Shown in pieces: positions 30,664-40,750 of a stretch of DNA of 64,000 nt. Under the pieces are notes generated by a model that was not told the origin of the DNA, searched no databases, and worked only from the letters and a program-made list of their open reading frames with translations. A program made the translations under genes and the position numbers. Source of the stretch: Mycolicibacterium tusciae JS617 (lineage in GTDB: Bacteria > Actinomycetota > Actinomycetes > Mycobacteriales > Mycobacteriaceae); the NCBI RefSeq assembly GCF_000243415.2, contig NZ_KI912270.1:1984001-2048000 (forward strand). The letters are read 5' to 3'. Each line of letters opens with the position of its first letter. Position 1 is the first letter of the stretch.

Positions 30664-31380
30664 ATGACGCCGATGTTGCCCGGGTTCAACGAGTGGATGA
30701 ACGGCGCTCTGACCGAGGAAGCCGCCATGGCCGGCGAGTCCGTCGAGACATACATCGGCCGTGCTGTCGCAGCGAGGATGGTCATCGAGCGGGCTCGCCG
30801 CGGTGACGCCGATACGCACGAACTGCTCGCGCGCGTCCGCTCGTCGAATCTGGACGTGCCCGGCCCCGCCGCAAACCTCGCGGGCGGCGCCGTCATCTCC
30901 GATCCGGACCGACTGCGCGCGCTGTACGACAGTGGTTTGCTCAACGCCGAACGGGCCCACAGCCTCGACCGGGTCGTCGGCATGGTGGTGGCGGCAGTGG
31001 GCGTGCCGTCTGCCGCCGTGACGCTGGTCGACCGCGACACCCAGTACATGTGCAGCGCAATCGGCCTCGCCGGGGAAGTGGCGACCACCCGAAAGGGGCC
31101 CCTTCGGGGGGCACTTGGCCGCGAGATCGTCGCCTCTGGCGAACCGCTCATCGTCGCGGATGCCCGTCAGGAACCGCTGTTGGTTGATCATTTCGCGGTG
31201 CGGGAAGGTTATGTCGTGGCCTACGCAGGCTTCCCGCTGACCGACGGACAGGGACACACGATCGGCACGCTGGCCGCCTGGGACACCCGGCCGCGGCGGT
31301 GGACGTCAGGACACACCCAGCTGATGGAGGATTTCGTCATGATGATCCGCGCGCGCATCTTCGGCATCGCTCCGGACTGA
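30664..31380 (+). CDS. GAF-domain sensor protein
   Basis: The 238-residue protein has a GAF domain from about residue 95 to 225 (LDRVVGMVVAAVGVPSAAVTL, VDRDTQYMCSAIGL, EPLIVADARQEPLL, GFPLTDGQGHTIGTLAAWD). It is preceded by a helical N-terminal part with AGESVETYIGRAVAARM, which resembles a short ribbon-helix-helix or dimerisation helix. No kinase, cyclase or output domain follows, so it is a stand-alone sensor. The ligand is unknown; the YVVAYAGFPL pattern is usual for GAF proteins that precede diguanylate cyclases. It is transcribed with the same polarity as adhC, 82 bp away. Confidence 0.8.
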   Translation: MTPMLPGFNEWMNGALTEEAAMAGESVETYIGRAVAARMVIERARRGDADTHELLARVRSSNLDVPGPAANLAGGAVISDPDRLRALYDSGLLNAERAHSLDRVVGMVVAAVGVPSAAVTLVDRDTQYMCSAIGLAGEVATTRKGPLRGALGREIVASGEPLIVADARQEPLLVDHFAVREGYVVAYAGFPLTDGQGHTIGTLAAWDTRPRRWTSGHTQLMEDFVMMIRARIFGIAPD

Positions 31381-31432
31381 GAAGAATCGGTTCGTATCGT
31401 GATGGACTTGCGTGGGAAGACAATCTGCATCC

Positions 31433-32893
31433 ATGACCGTTCGCGCTGACCCACACAGAGGCAGCGACAACCCAACGCCGCGCCGCGTCACCTTTTTCGA
31501 CTACGCCCGCAGCAGAACCGGAAGTGTCGCGCTCACCATCACGCTCGACGTGGTGGCACTTACCGTCTCGGTGGCCGCGGTCAATCTCTGGGCAGCGAAT
31601 CACACGCCCGGACCATACGAATGGTTGATCTGGCTGTTCATCCCGCTGACGCTCATCCTGTTTGCCCGCGACGGGTTGTACCGGCGCAATCTGACCCGCA
31701 ACTTTCTCGACGAGGGATACCCGATCGTGAGTTCCGTCGCGATCGCGTCCCTCACGTTGCTGGGCATACTTCTCTTGGTCGACAACGCGCACCCGGGCTA
31801 CCACGTGGTCTGGACCGGGTTGTGCGCCGCGATCCTGGTCCAGCTCGTCCGACTGGCCCGCGATTTCACTCAACGCCACCTCCGCCGAGCGCATAGATCG
31901 GCCTCGGCGACATTGCTCGTCGGGAACACCGAGATGGTCGACCATCTGATCGCCCACATGTGCGCCCTGCCCGAATACGGGCTACGTCCGGTTGGGATTC
32001 TGGCTTCCAAAGCGCCAGAGCCGTCCGACGCGTCGACTACGCACCCACCCGTGCCCTACGTCGGCTCTCCTGCGCAGTTCGGCAAGGTCGCGAGGTCCTT
32101 GGGCATCGAAGAGGTCGTCATCTCCAAAGGCGATAGCAGCGACGACGAGCTGGTCGACCTGATCAGCAAGGCGCACCGGCACGACATCCGGGTGTGGGTG
32201 GTGCCGCCGGTGCATGACGCCGTCGGCAAACGGGCCCGGATCGATCATCTCGGCGGGGTACCCCTGTTGGTTCTTCCCCCGGTCAACCCCGGAGGGTGGC
32301 AGTTCGCGATGAAGTACGCGATGGACCGCGTCGTCGCCGCAGGGTTGCTGCTGCTCATCTCGCCGCTGTTCCTGACGTTGGCACTCCTCGTGCGCGTGGG
32401 CTCGCCGGGCCCGATCTTCTTCCGCCAGAAGCGTGTCGGGCGCGACGGCAAACCGTTCGACTGCCTGAAGTTCCGTTCGATGCGCCCACCCAGTGCCTCC
32501 GACACCGCCTTTCAGCTGAAGGCAGGGGCGGCACCCGGCGGCGTGGAGGGCGTCGATCGGCGCACTCGGGTGGGAGCGGTGATGCGGGCGACGTCGCTGG
32601 ACGAACTGCCACAGCTCATCAACGTTCTTCGCGGCGACATGAGCCTCGTGGGCCCGCGGCCCGAAAGGCCGGCATTCGTCGACCTCTTCAAAGTGCAGAT
32701 CCACCGATACGGCCAACGGCATCGGGTCAAGGCGGGCCTTACCGGCTGGGCGCAGGTGCACGGCCTTCGCGGGCAGACCTCGATTGCCGACCGTGCGGAA
32801 TGGGACAACTACTACATCGAGAACTGGTCCTTCTGGCTGGACATCAAGATCCTTATCCTCACGGTCGTCGCGGTGCTCAAGCGCGCGGAGTGA
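31433..32893 (+). CDS. Polyprenyl-phosphate sugar-1-phosphate transferase (exopolysaccharide initiation)
   Basis: The 486-residue membrane enzyme resembles WcaJ/PssY-type initiating glycosylphosphotransferases. The N-terminus has four or five membrane helices (from [20 protein letters not shown]) and a CoA-binding-like cytoplasmic domain around [10 protein letters not shown]. The catalytic half (PF02397 type) has [46 protein letters not shown] and the catalytic RPERPAFVD region. It would attach hexose-1-phosphate to the lipid carrier to start a polysaccharide. No other glycan genes are adjacent. ATG 31433 is preferred to an upstream GTG. Confidence 0.88.
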   Translation: MTVRADPHRGSDNPTPRRVTFFDYARSRTGSVALTITLDVVALTVSVAAVNLWAANHTPGPYEWLIWLFIPLTLILFARDGLYRRNLTRNFLDEGYPIVSSVAIASLTLLGILLLVDNAHPGYHVVWTGLCAAILVQLVRLARDFTQRHLRRAHRSASATLLVGNTEMVDHLIAHMCALPEYGLRPVGILASKAPEPSDASTTHPPVPYVGSPAQFGKVARSLGIEEVVISKGDSSDDELVDLISKAHRHDIRVWVVPPVHDAVGKRARIDHLGGVPLLVLPPVNPGGWQFAMKYAMDRVVAAGLLLLISPLFLTLALLVRVGSPGPIFFRQKRVGRDGKPFDCLKFRSMRPPSASDTAFQLKAGAAPGGVEGVDRRTRVGAVMRATSLDELPQLINVLRGDMSLVGPRPERPAFVDLFKVQIHRYGQRHRVKAGLTGWAQVHGLRGQTSIADRAEWDNYYIENWSFWLDIKILILTVVAVLKRAE

Positions 32894-32972
32894 CTCGCCG
32901 GCGCGTCGGCTGGCGACCGTCTAGAAATTGAGCGCGCCGTAACGTACGCCGCTCGCCGCGCGAAAATCATTC

Positions 32973-34591
<1,619 letters not shown>

Positions 34592-34639
34592 TCACCTGGT
34601 CTTCTTCTACTTCACTATAGAGCTGCCACAGCGCCCTCA

Positions 34640-34687
34640 ACACTACAACTGGGGTCTGACGAAGCAGCGCTATACGAGATGTTGTGT
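34640..34687. promoter_or_regulatory. Paired NrdR-type boxes upstream of nrdF2
   Basis: Two 16-bp boxes, ACACTACAACTGGGGT (34640-34655) and ATACGAGATGTTGTGT (34672-34687), are separated by 16 bp. That spacing equals three helical turns between centres and matches known NrdR arrangements. The proximal box contains a minus-strand TAGTGT, a likely -10. The same pair and spacer occur upstream of nrdH. Confidence 0.7.
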
Positions 34688-34703
34688 TTGGCGTGTCGCG
34701 TAA

Positions 34704-36224
34704 CTAGACGGCTACCCGGCTGTGCGCGTCGAGGAAGTTGTACTCGGATGCGTCGAACTTGCGGGTGGCCAGCCAGTACTGCCATGTCATTCCACTCCAC
34801 AGCGTGCGGTTGACTCCGTGCTCGTCCATGTACCAGCTGCTGCACCCGCCGGTGTTGAAGACCGTGCCGGCAAGGTCGTGCTGCAGCTCCTTGTTGTAGG
34901 CGTCCTGGGCGACGCGGGTCGGCGCCAGCGCCTGCGCGCCCTTCTTGTCGACGGCGGCGATCGCGTGCGCGGCGTAGCGAATCTGCGACTCGATCATGAA
35001 GACCACGGAGTTGTGGCCAAGCGCGGTGTTCGGGCCGAGCAGGAAGAACAGATTCGGCATGTCGGCAATCGTGATACCGCGCAACGCGGCCATGCCCTCG
35101 CGGTTCCACCGGTCGATCAGATCTTCACCGTCGTAACCCTTGATGTCGACATAGGTGTAGGAATCGGTGACGTGAAAGCCGGTGGCGCACACCACGATAT
35201 CGGCCTCACGCTCGGTACCGTCGGAAGCGACGATGCCGGTGGAAGTGAACCGTGCGATGCGGTCGGTGATGACCTCGGTCTTCGGATCCGCGATGCCGAC
35301 GTAATACGTGTCGGAGTTCAGGATGCGCTTACAACCGGCCTTGTAGTTCGGGACCAGCTTCTTGCGCAGCGCTGGATCCTTCACCGATCGGTTGATGTTC
35401 CACTTGCCCGCGAGCTCACCCAGTTTGAGCAGGCGAGGTTGTTTGGTCATCGCGAATCCGACGACCTCGTGGAGCCAGTAGATGCCCGCCCGCATCGCCG
35501 CGCGGGTGCCGGGCACGTAGGTGAACATCTGCCGCATCCACTGTGGGATCGGGTTGTTGGGACGCGGCATCACCCATGCCGGGGTGCGCTGGTAAAGCTG
35601 AAGCTCCGCAACGTCTTTCACGATCTCGGGCACGATCTGGATGGCGCTCGCCCCGGTGCCGATCACCGCGACGCGCTTTCCGGTCAGATCGACGCTGTGG
35701 TCCCACTCCGCGGAGTGGAACACCGCGCCCTTGAACTCGTCGAGCCCTTCGAATTCCGGGATCAGCGGAATGTGCAATCCCCCGGCGCCGGAGATGAGGA
35801 ACTGCGCGACGAATTCGCGGCCGTCCTTCGTGAAGGCGTGCCAACGCATTTCGTCGTTGTCCCAGTGCGCCCGATCAACGTGGGAGTTGAACTGGATGTA
35901 GCGCCGCAACCCGTACTTGTCCGTCACACCCTGCAGGTAATCCTGGATTTCGGGCTGGAACGACCACATGTGCGTCCAGTCGGGCTTGGGCTCGAACGAG
36001 AACGAGTACATGTGCGACGGGATGTCGCAGGCGCAGCCGGGATAGGTGTTGTCGCGCCAGGTGCCACCGATGTCGTCGGCCTTCTCCAGAATCAGGAAGT
36101 CGACGTTCTGCTGCTGAAGCGCGATGCCCATCCCCAGCCCGGAGAACCCCGAGCCGATGATGAGCGCGCGGGTGTGCACCGGTTTGGGTGCCGTCACCTC
36201 GAGTTTGTCCTGCGCCACCGTCAT
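34704..36224 (-). CDS. Flavin-containing Baeyer-Villiger monooxygenase (Rv3049c homologue)
   Basis: The 506-residue class B flavoprotein monooxygenase has FAD-binding IGSGFSGLGMG (residues 23-33), the Baeyer-Villiger fingerprint FKGAVFHSAEW (164-174, FXGXXXHXXXW), the NADPH-binding VIGTGASA (188-195) and an ATGFHVTDSY motif. Such enzymes insert oxygen into ketones to give esters or oxidise heteroatoms; the substrate is unknown. ATG 36224 begins MTVAQDKLEV. The gene lies between nrdF2 and the TetR gene, as in M. tuberculosis, with an extra gene of unknown function upstream that may be its partner. Confidence 0.93.
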   Translation of the reverse strand: MTVAQDKLEVTAPKPVHTRALIIGSGFSGLGMGIALQQQNVDFLILEKADDIGGTWRDNTYPGCACDIPSHMYSFSFEPKPDWTHMWSFQPEIQDYLQGVTDKYGLRRYIQFNSHVDRAHWDNDEMRWHAFTKDGREFVAQFLISGAGGLHIPLIPEFEGLDEFKGAVFHSAEWDHSVDLTGKRVAVIGTGASAIQIVPEIVKDVAELQLYQRTPAWVMPRPNNPIPQWMRQMFTYVPGTRAAMRAGIYWLHEVVGFAMTKQPRLLKLGELAGKWNINRSVKDPALRKKLVPNYKAGCKRILNSDTYYVGIADPKTEVITDRIARFTSTGIVASDGTEREADIVVCATGFHVTDSYTYVDIKGYDGEDLIDRWNREGMAALRGITIADMPNLFFLLGPNTALGHNSVVFMIESQIRYAAHAIAAVDKKGAQALAPTRVAQDAYNKELQHDLAGTVFNTGGCSSWYMDEHGVNRTLWSGMTWQYWLATRKFDASEYNFLDAHSRVAV

Positions 36225-36336
36225 GTTTCACAAGCCTTTCCTGGGAACGCCGGTACCGGATACTTTAGCCAGTGTCCGGATCGCGGTCCAGGGTGTCAAC
36301 GCACGAGGTGGGCGCGGAGTTGCGACGGGTCAACTC

Positions 36337-37086
36337 TTAGGCGTAGGCCAAATCACGTTCGGCCCTGCGGTGCCGCTGCGGATCGAAGGTCTCGAAGTGA
36401 CCCGATCCGACCATTCCGATGCCACGCTGCGGCATGCGGAAGTCGCCGAGGCGGGCTTGTCGGAGCAGCGGGCCGCTGGGCCCCAGGTCACGACCGCCCA
36501 GGATCGCGCGCGAATCCGCGACGACCCATAACTGGGTGGGGGCCATCATGTAGCACTGCCCGTTCGGTGCACGACCTGTCAGCCGGATGTCACCGACACC
36601 GAGCATCCGTTGCGCCACAGCGCCCAGCCGACGCAGAGCCTTCGGGTCCGCCCAGGCCGACTGTGGCAGCTTGCCGCCGATCATGCCCATCAGCCGGGTG
36701 GCCGCGACCGCTTGCAGATCGACGGTCCACTGCAGCAGTCCCGGGATTTCGACGTGCATTGATTCCGGTCCTGTCCAGGCGACGTCGATATCGCATTGCA
36801 CAGCGTCATTGGGGGTCGCCGAGCTGAAATACCTTGCGCAACTTTGTTGTCCGGGTGTGGTGGCGTAGAACGTCCAGTTGCAGGACGGGTCGCGGTGCCA
36901 CACCGAGACGTACGGCGGTGCGAATGTCGTCGCCGGAATCTGTCGCATGGCCAGGTAGTGCCCGTTGGCAAAGGGCAGGCCCATGATTCCGAATCCGACG
37001 AACCGCTCGTCGTCGCCGGGAGGTAGGACCGGGTCGGCCAGCACGGCAGCCACGGCATCTCGGGGGGTGGTGTGTTGTTTCGTCAT
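36337..37086 (-). CDS. Protein of unknown function, 249 residues
   Basis: I do not recognise the family. The sequence is soluble and mixed alpha/beta, without signal peptide or membrane segments. Distinct blocks are PPYVSVWHRDPSCNWTFYATTP, HVEIPGLLQWTVDLQAVAATRLMG (both given by motif, each split around residue 15) and GQCYMMAPTQLWVV; cysteines at about 68, 82 and 99 are not in a metal-binding pattern. ERFVGFGIMGLPFANGHYLAMRQ reads like a ligand-binding beta-sheet of a polyketide-cyclase or lipid-carrier-like fold, but that is a guess. It lies between the monooxygenase and its TetR neighbour on the same strand, which suggests joint control. Confidence 0.6.
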   Translation of the reverse strand: MTKQHTTPRDAVAAVLADPVLPPGDDERFVGFGIMGLPFANGHYLAMRQIPATTFAPPYVSVWHRDPSCNWTFYATTPGQQSCARYFSSATPNDAVQCDIDVAWTGPESMHVEIPGLLQWTVDLQAVAATRLMGMIGGKLPQSAWADPKALRRLGAVAQRMLGVGDIRLTGRAPNGQCYMMAPTQLWVVADSRAILGGRDLGPSGPLLRQARLGDFRMPQRGIGMVGSGHFETFDPQRHRRAERDLAYA

Positions 37087-37139
37087 GCGCCAATAGTGTT
37101 CGGCGCCATGGCCTCACGACATGAGGCGTCTGCCTCAAA

Positions 37140-37832
37140 TCAGGCGACTGGTTGCTGCCGACGGACCGCGGTGCGGATCGGCTGATCGGCATCGATCTGG
37201 ATACTCAGCACTTCGGCAGTGCCGTTGATGGCGCCGACCATGATCGTCGTCAGATGTGCGATGAACTTGTCAGCCGGCATCCGTCGGGGGCTGTCGTCGT
37301 CGGCGCCCAGCCACCAGTCCGTCGCCGACGCCGCAGTTCCGAAGATTGCGAACGCCGCCAGTTCGAACGCTTCCGGTTCCGGCGCCAGGTCTTCGAGCTG
37401 GGTGCTGATCATGTCGGCGATGGCGAGGGTGATCTCACTGCCCTTGTTGACGGCCGTCATCGCGGCCGCCGACTGGTCGGCGAACCGACCCTGCAGCAGG
37501 AACCGCACCACGTTCGGGTGTTTTTCGACGAGTTCCACGTAGTGCTCGACACCACGGCCGACGATCTGGCGCGCGGAGTCCGTCTGGACGTCGACCGACG
37601 GGATGATCGCCGCCCACAACATGTCGCGCATCCGCTGACCGATCTCGGAGAACATGTCGGACTTGTCAGCAAAATGTCGGTAGATCTTGGGCTTGGCGGT
37701 ACCGGCCTCTTCGGCGATCTCGCGCACGCTGACATTGGGGCCTAGGCGATCGATTGCACGGAAAGCCGCGTCGACGATTTCCGAGCGCACCTTCTTCCGA
37801 TGCTCACGCCAGCGCTCACTGCGGGCGTCCAC
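37140..37832 (-). CDS. TetR-family regulator (Rv3050c homologue)
   Basis: This is a 230-residue TetR-type repressor. The HTH is near the N-terminus: IVDAAFRAIDRLGPNVSVREIAEEAGTAKPKIYRHFADKSDMF spans residues 18-60, with the recognition helix around AKPKIYRHF. The ligand-binding C-terminal part has helices rich in Ala and Leu. It is divergent from the geranylgeranyl-reductase-like gene and upstream of the unknown gene and the Baeyer-Villiger enzyme, either of which could be its target. GTG 37832 is preceded by GGGGG at suitable spacing; the frame is open 35 codons further up without similarity. A weak TAAT...ATTA element lies at 37938-37955. Confidence 0.85.
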   Translation of the reverse strand: MDARSERWREHRKKVRSEIVDAAFRAIDRLGPNVSVREIAEEAGTAKPKIYRHFADKSDMFSEIGQRMRDMLWAAIIPSVDVQTDSARQIVGRGVEHYVELVEKHPNVVRFLLQGRFADQSAAAMTAVNKGSEITLAIADMISTQLEDLAPEPEAFELAAFAIFGTAASATDWWLGADDDSPRRMPADKFIAHLTTIMVGAINGTAEVLSIQIDADQPIRTAVRRQQPVA

Positions 37833-38031
37833 CTTGACCCCCGGCTCAACGCTGGAATGTGATCTGGACCCTCGTCGCACCCGATCACTGTACCGCCCAG
37901 ACACCGCTGACCTGCTCAGACCGGGCCTGACTCGCATTAATTACCAATGTATTAGGGCAGTTCGCTGGATGAGAGGGGTGACCACAGTTTGGGTATTCTC
38001 TCTGCGATAGGCGATTGAAGAGACGAGGACG

Positions 38032-39216
38032 ATGACGCAGCGTTACGACCTGATCATTGCAGGTGGCGGGCCTTCTGGCGCCGCAGCGGCGTGGCAGGCC
38101 GCGCAGACCGGCGCAAAAGTGGTGGTCTTGGACAAGGCCGAATTCCCCCGCGCCAAACCCTGCGGCGATGGGCTCACCGCCCGCGCCGTCAGCTACCTGC
38201 AGAAGATGGGCCTGGCCGACGAGGTGGCCACCTACCACCGGGTCAACCGGGTAACGGTGTTCAGCCCCTCGCAGTGGGAACTGTCCTTCCCCAAGCGCCC
38301 CGGCATGCCCGACCACGGGCACACCGTCAGCCGCGAGCACCTGGACACCGTGCTGCTCAAGCATGCCGAGTCGGCGGGCGCTGAGGTCCGCCAGAGCGCC
38401 GAGGTGGCGGGCCCCGAGCTCGACGCCACCGGGCGCGTCGTGGGCGTGACGCTCAAGGGCGGCGAGAAGGTGTACGGCGACGCCGTCATCGCAGCCGACG
38501 GCGCCTATTCGCCGATCAAGCGGGCGCTGAAGATCGACTCGGAGTACAACGGCTACCAGGCCATCGCGATCCGGTCGGAGATGCACGCCAACCGGGCCGA
38601 TTCCGACAGTCTCGACATTTACCTGAAGCTGGCTTTCCAGGGCGACCAGCTGCCCGGATACGGCTGGGTGTTCCCGATGGGCAATGGGGTTTTCAACATC
38701 GGCCTCGGCTATGTGAACAGCTACAAGAACTGGCAGTCGATCAACGCCACTCAATTCCTCGGCGAGTTCCTCCGCACGCTGCCTGCCGACTGGGAGCTGC
38801 CCGCGATCGAGGAACTGAAGAAGAACAAGAGCGTGCGGGCGTGGCGGCTGCCGATGGGCTTCACCGCATGGCCCCCGTGGCGGCCCGGCGTACTGTTCAC
38901 CGGCGACGCGCTGGGTGCGGGCAAGCCTGCGTCCGGTGCAGGTATCTCCAAGGCGCTCGAATCCGGGCTCGCGGCAGGCGAATGCGCGATCGCGGCGCTG
39001 CAGAATGGTGGCCCCGACGACTTCACCAATTACGCGCAGCGCATGGAGGCGGCGTGGGGTCGCGAGTATCGCCGCGGCCGCTACTTCCACAAGCTGCTGG
39101 GACAGCCACGGCTAGCCAGTGCCGGCGTGAAGCTCATCGACAACGCCGGGTTCCGCGACCGAATGCTCAAGGCGCTGTACAAGAAAGCCCAGGGACCGCA
39201 GCACACGCCGAAGTAG
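38032..39216 (+). CDS. Geranylgeranyl reductase family FAD-dependent oxidoreductase
   Basis: This is a 394-residue flavoprotein of the geranylgeranyl reductase/MenJ type. It has FAD-binding IIAGGGPSGAAAAWQAA at the N-terminus, a PCGDGLTARAV motif conserved in the family (like PXGDG) and the second FAD site LFTGDALGAGKPASGAGIS. Members saturate isoprenoid double bonds of menaquinone or lipid carriers. M. tuberculosis MenJ (Rv0561c) lies elsewhere, so this may be a paralogue of unknown substrate. GACGAGGAC just before ATG 38032 and TATTCT at 37994-37999 form a plausible ribosome site and -10. Divergent from the TetR gene. Confidence 0.88.
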   Translation: MTQRYDLIIAGGGPSGAAAAWQAAQTGAKVVVLDKAEFPRAKPCGDGLTARAVSYLQKMGLADEVATYHRVNRVTVFSPSQWELSFPKRPGMPDHGHTVSREHLDTVLLKHAESAGAEVRQSAEVAGPELDATGRVVGVTLKGGEKVYGDAVIAADGAYSPIKRALKIDSEYNGYQAIAIRSEMHANRADSDSLDIYLKLAFQGDQLPGYGWVFPMGNGVFNIGLGYVNSYKNWQSINATQFLGEFLRTLPADWELPAIEELKKNKSVRAWRLPMGFTAWPPWRPGVLFTGDALGAGKPASGAGISKALESGLAAGECAIAALQNGGPDDFTNYAQRMEAAWGREYRRGRYFHKLLGQPRLASAGVKLIDNAGFRDRMLKALYKKAQGPQHTPK

Positions 39217-39285
39217 TCGCCGAGTGATGGGTTATGTCACGGTCCCGCCCAAGAAAGCGTGACAATGGCCGACCCTCGGCATGCG

Positions 39286-39987
39286 TCAGCGACGACCACG
39301 GCCTGGCTTGCGCGCGACCTTGCCCGCAGCGGCGCGGGCGGCCTGCTTGGCGAGGGTCTTCTCCCGTGCGGTGCGTTTCGGCACTGGCTCTGCCTGCGCG
39401 CGTGACGAACCAGGTTTGCGGCCCCGCACAATCCCGATGAAGTCCTCGACCAGCGCGGACTGCGGCCCTTCCGGGACGGCGAGCGCCACCGGGCAGGTGG
39501 GCGCGTCGACGATCGGACGATATGTGAGGTCTCTTCGGTGATGCAGGCGTGCCAGCGACTGCGGAACGATGACCAAGCCGCTCCCTGCGGCGACGAGTTC
39601 CATTGCACTCTCGGTGGTTTCGGGCCGGTGCTCGACCGGGACGCCGGGAGCGTCCGGCCAGTAGACGACATGGTCGAGTGGGATCAAGATCGGCTCGCCG
39701 TCGAAGTCCGCGGCGGTGAGTTCGTCGGCTGCGCTGAGGACGTGATCTTTCGGTACGACAGCCACTGTGGTCTCTTCGTAGAGCGGAATGACCGCCAGTC
39801 CGGATGTGTCAGCCGGCAATCGGAGGACCGCCAAGTCGACGCCGCCGGTTCTCACTTCGGCGGCTGCATTCGCCGCCTCGATGGTCCGCATCCGCAGCGG
39901 CACGTCGGGGTGGCGCTCCGCCCAGATCCGAGCCCACTTCGCGGGCGTCCCGCCGGGGACGTAACCGAGGGTGAGCGCGGCGGGCAT
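39286..39987 (-). CDS. LysR substrate-binding-domain protein lacking the DNA-binding domain
   Basis: This is a 233-residue protein that consists only of the type-2 periplasmic-binding effector domain of LysR regulators. It runs from LTLGYVPGGTPAKWARIW, through VDLAVLRLPADTSGLAVIPLYEE (by motif) and VAAGSGLVIVPQSLARLHH, to VEDFIGIVRG. The usual 60-residue N-terminal winged helix is missing: ATG 39987 is only 28 bp from the divergent gene, and no HTH is encoded in that space. A Lys/Arg-rich tail (AREKTLAKQAARAAAGKVARK) follows, which may bind nucleic acid. It is paired with the DUF5997 gene, as I recall for other actinobacteria; its role is unknown. Confidence 0.85.
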   Translation of the reverse strand: MPAALTLGYVPGGTPAKWARIWAERHPDVPLRMRTIEAANAAAEVRTGGVDLAVLRLPADTSGLAVIPLYEETTVAVVPKDHVLSAADELTAADFDGEPILIPLDHVVYWPDAPGVPVEHRPETTESAMELVAAGSGLVIVPQSLARLHHRRDLTYRPIVDAPTCPVALAVPEGPQSALVEDFIGIVRGRKPGSSRAQAEPVPKRTAREKTLAKQAARAAAGKVARKPGRGRR

Positions 39988-39993
39988 CGCATC

Positions 39994-40009
39994 AGGCTAC
40001 CGATAAGCT
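39994..40009. promoter_or_regulatory. Back-to-back leaderless promoters in a 28-bp intergenic region
   Basis: On the plus strand TAAGCT (40004-40009) lies 6 nt before ATG 40016. On the minus strand TAGCCT (39999-39994) lies 6 nt before ATG 39987. Both fit TANNNT -10 elements with transcription starting at the start codon. No Shine-Dalgarno sequence fits in the gap. Confidence 0.55.
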
Positions 40010-40015
40010 TGTTCC

Positions 40016-40390
40016 ATGAGCAGGCCGAATGCGCAGTCCATGAAGCCCGCCACGGCGGCGAAGAAGCTGGACGTGTACCTGCCCGCGACACCCGCGGAGT
40101 TCCAGGACAACCCGATCACCCGCGGCGAGCTCGCCGCCCTGCAGGAAGATCCGCCCCAGTGGCTTCAGGATCTGAGAAAAAACGGGCCGCACCCGAAGAA
40201 TCTCGTCGCAGCCAAGCTGGGCGTCTCGATCGCGGGTCTTGGACGTGGCGGCGTCGTTGATGCGCTGACCACCGAGCAGATCAATGCACTGGTCGAGGAG
40301 AGTCCGCCCTGGCTGATCGCCGAACGCGAGAGCTACCAGGCGGTGCTCACCGAGCAGCGACGCCTGAAAGCGCTACGCGCAGAAGGCTAG
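40016..40390 (+). CDS. DUF5997 family protein
   Basis: A 124-residue actinobacterial protein, recognised by YLPATPAEFQDNPITRGEL, PPQWLQDLRKNGPHP and the C-terminal EESPPWLIAERESYQAV. It is mostly helical and charged, and its function is unknown. It is typically coded divergently from a LysR-like effector-domain protein, as here. Its stop overlaps the converging cupin stop in a shared CTAG (40387-40390). Confidence 0.8.
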   Translation: MSRPNAQSMKPATAAKKLDVYLPATPAEFQDNPITRGELAALQEDPPQWLQDLRKNGPHPKNLVAAKLGVSIAGLGRGGVVDALTTEQINALVEESPPWLIAERESYQAVLTEQRRLKALRAEG

Positions 40391-40725
40391 CGCGCGACGA
40401 CCGTCAGCAGCACAACCGAGTCCTCCAGTGCCGCAACATTGTGCCGCTCGTCTGGTATCACCAGAAAGTCCCCCGTAGTACCCTCGACAGTCGCCGTTGC
40501 CGTGCCGAGCCGAATTCGACCTCGGAGCACCAACAGCGTTGCCTCACCGGGACTTTCGTGATCGTCGAGCCCGTGTCCCGAAGCCAGAGCCAGGATCGTC
40601 TGGCGAAGCGCGTGTTCGCGACCACCGTAGATCGTGTGCGCGGCTCGGCCGGCGCGAGCCGCGGCGGCGGCGGCTATCTGCTCGTCGCCGACGGCAGTCA
40701 GCGACAATACTTCGACCGTGTTCAC
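40387..40725 (-). CDS. Small cupin-domain protein
   Basis: This is a 112-residue single-domain cupin, a beta-barrel that usually binds one metal. Candidate ligands are in GHGLDDHESPGEATLLVLRG (His/His/Glu, motif 1) and PDERHNVAAL (His, motif 2), close to the consensus G(X)5HXH(X)3-4E(X)6G. A catalytic or ligand-sensing role cannot be fixed. GTG 40725 is chosen because GGAGGTGAG lies about 5 nt upstream; the longer GTG 40740 start would destroy that ribosome site. It is the last gene of the six-gene minus-strand run that begins at 44193. Confidence 0.82.
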   Translation of the reverse strand: MNTVEVLSLTAVGDEQIAAAAAARAGRAAHTIYGGREHALRQTILALASGHGLDDHESPGEATLLVLRGRIRLGTATATVEGTTGDFLVIPDERHNVAALEDSVVLLTVVAR

Positions 40726-40750
40726 CGGTCTCACCTCCACACTGATTGGC

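Noticed and set aside
34722..36827. 701-codon plus-strand open frame
   Set aside because: Antisense to the Baeyer-Villiger monooxygenase and the next gene; no motif.
37938..37955. TAAT...ATTA element in the TetR/geranylgeranyl-reductase gap
   Set aside because: Arms are only 4 bp and the inner bases do not pair; not reported as an operator.
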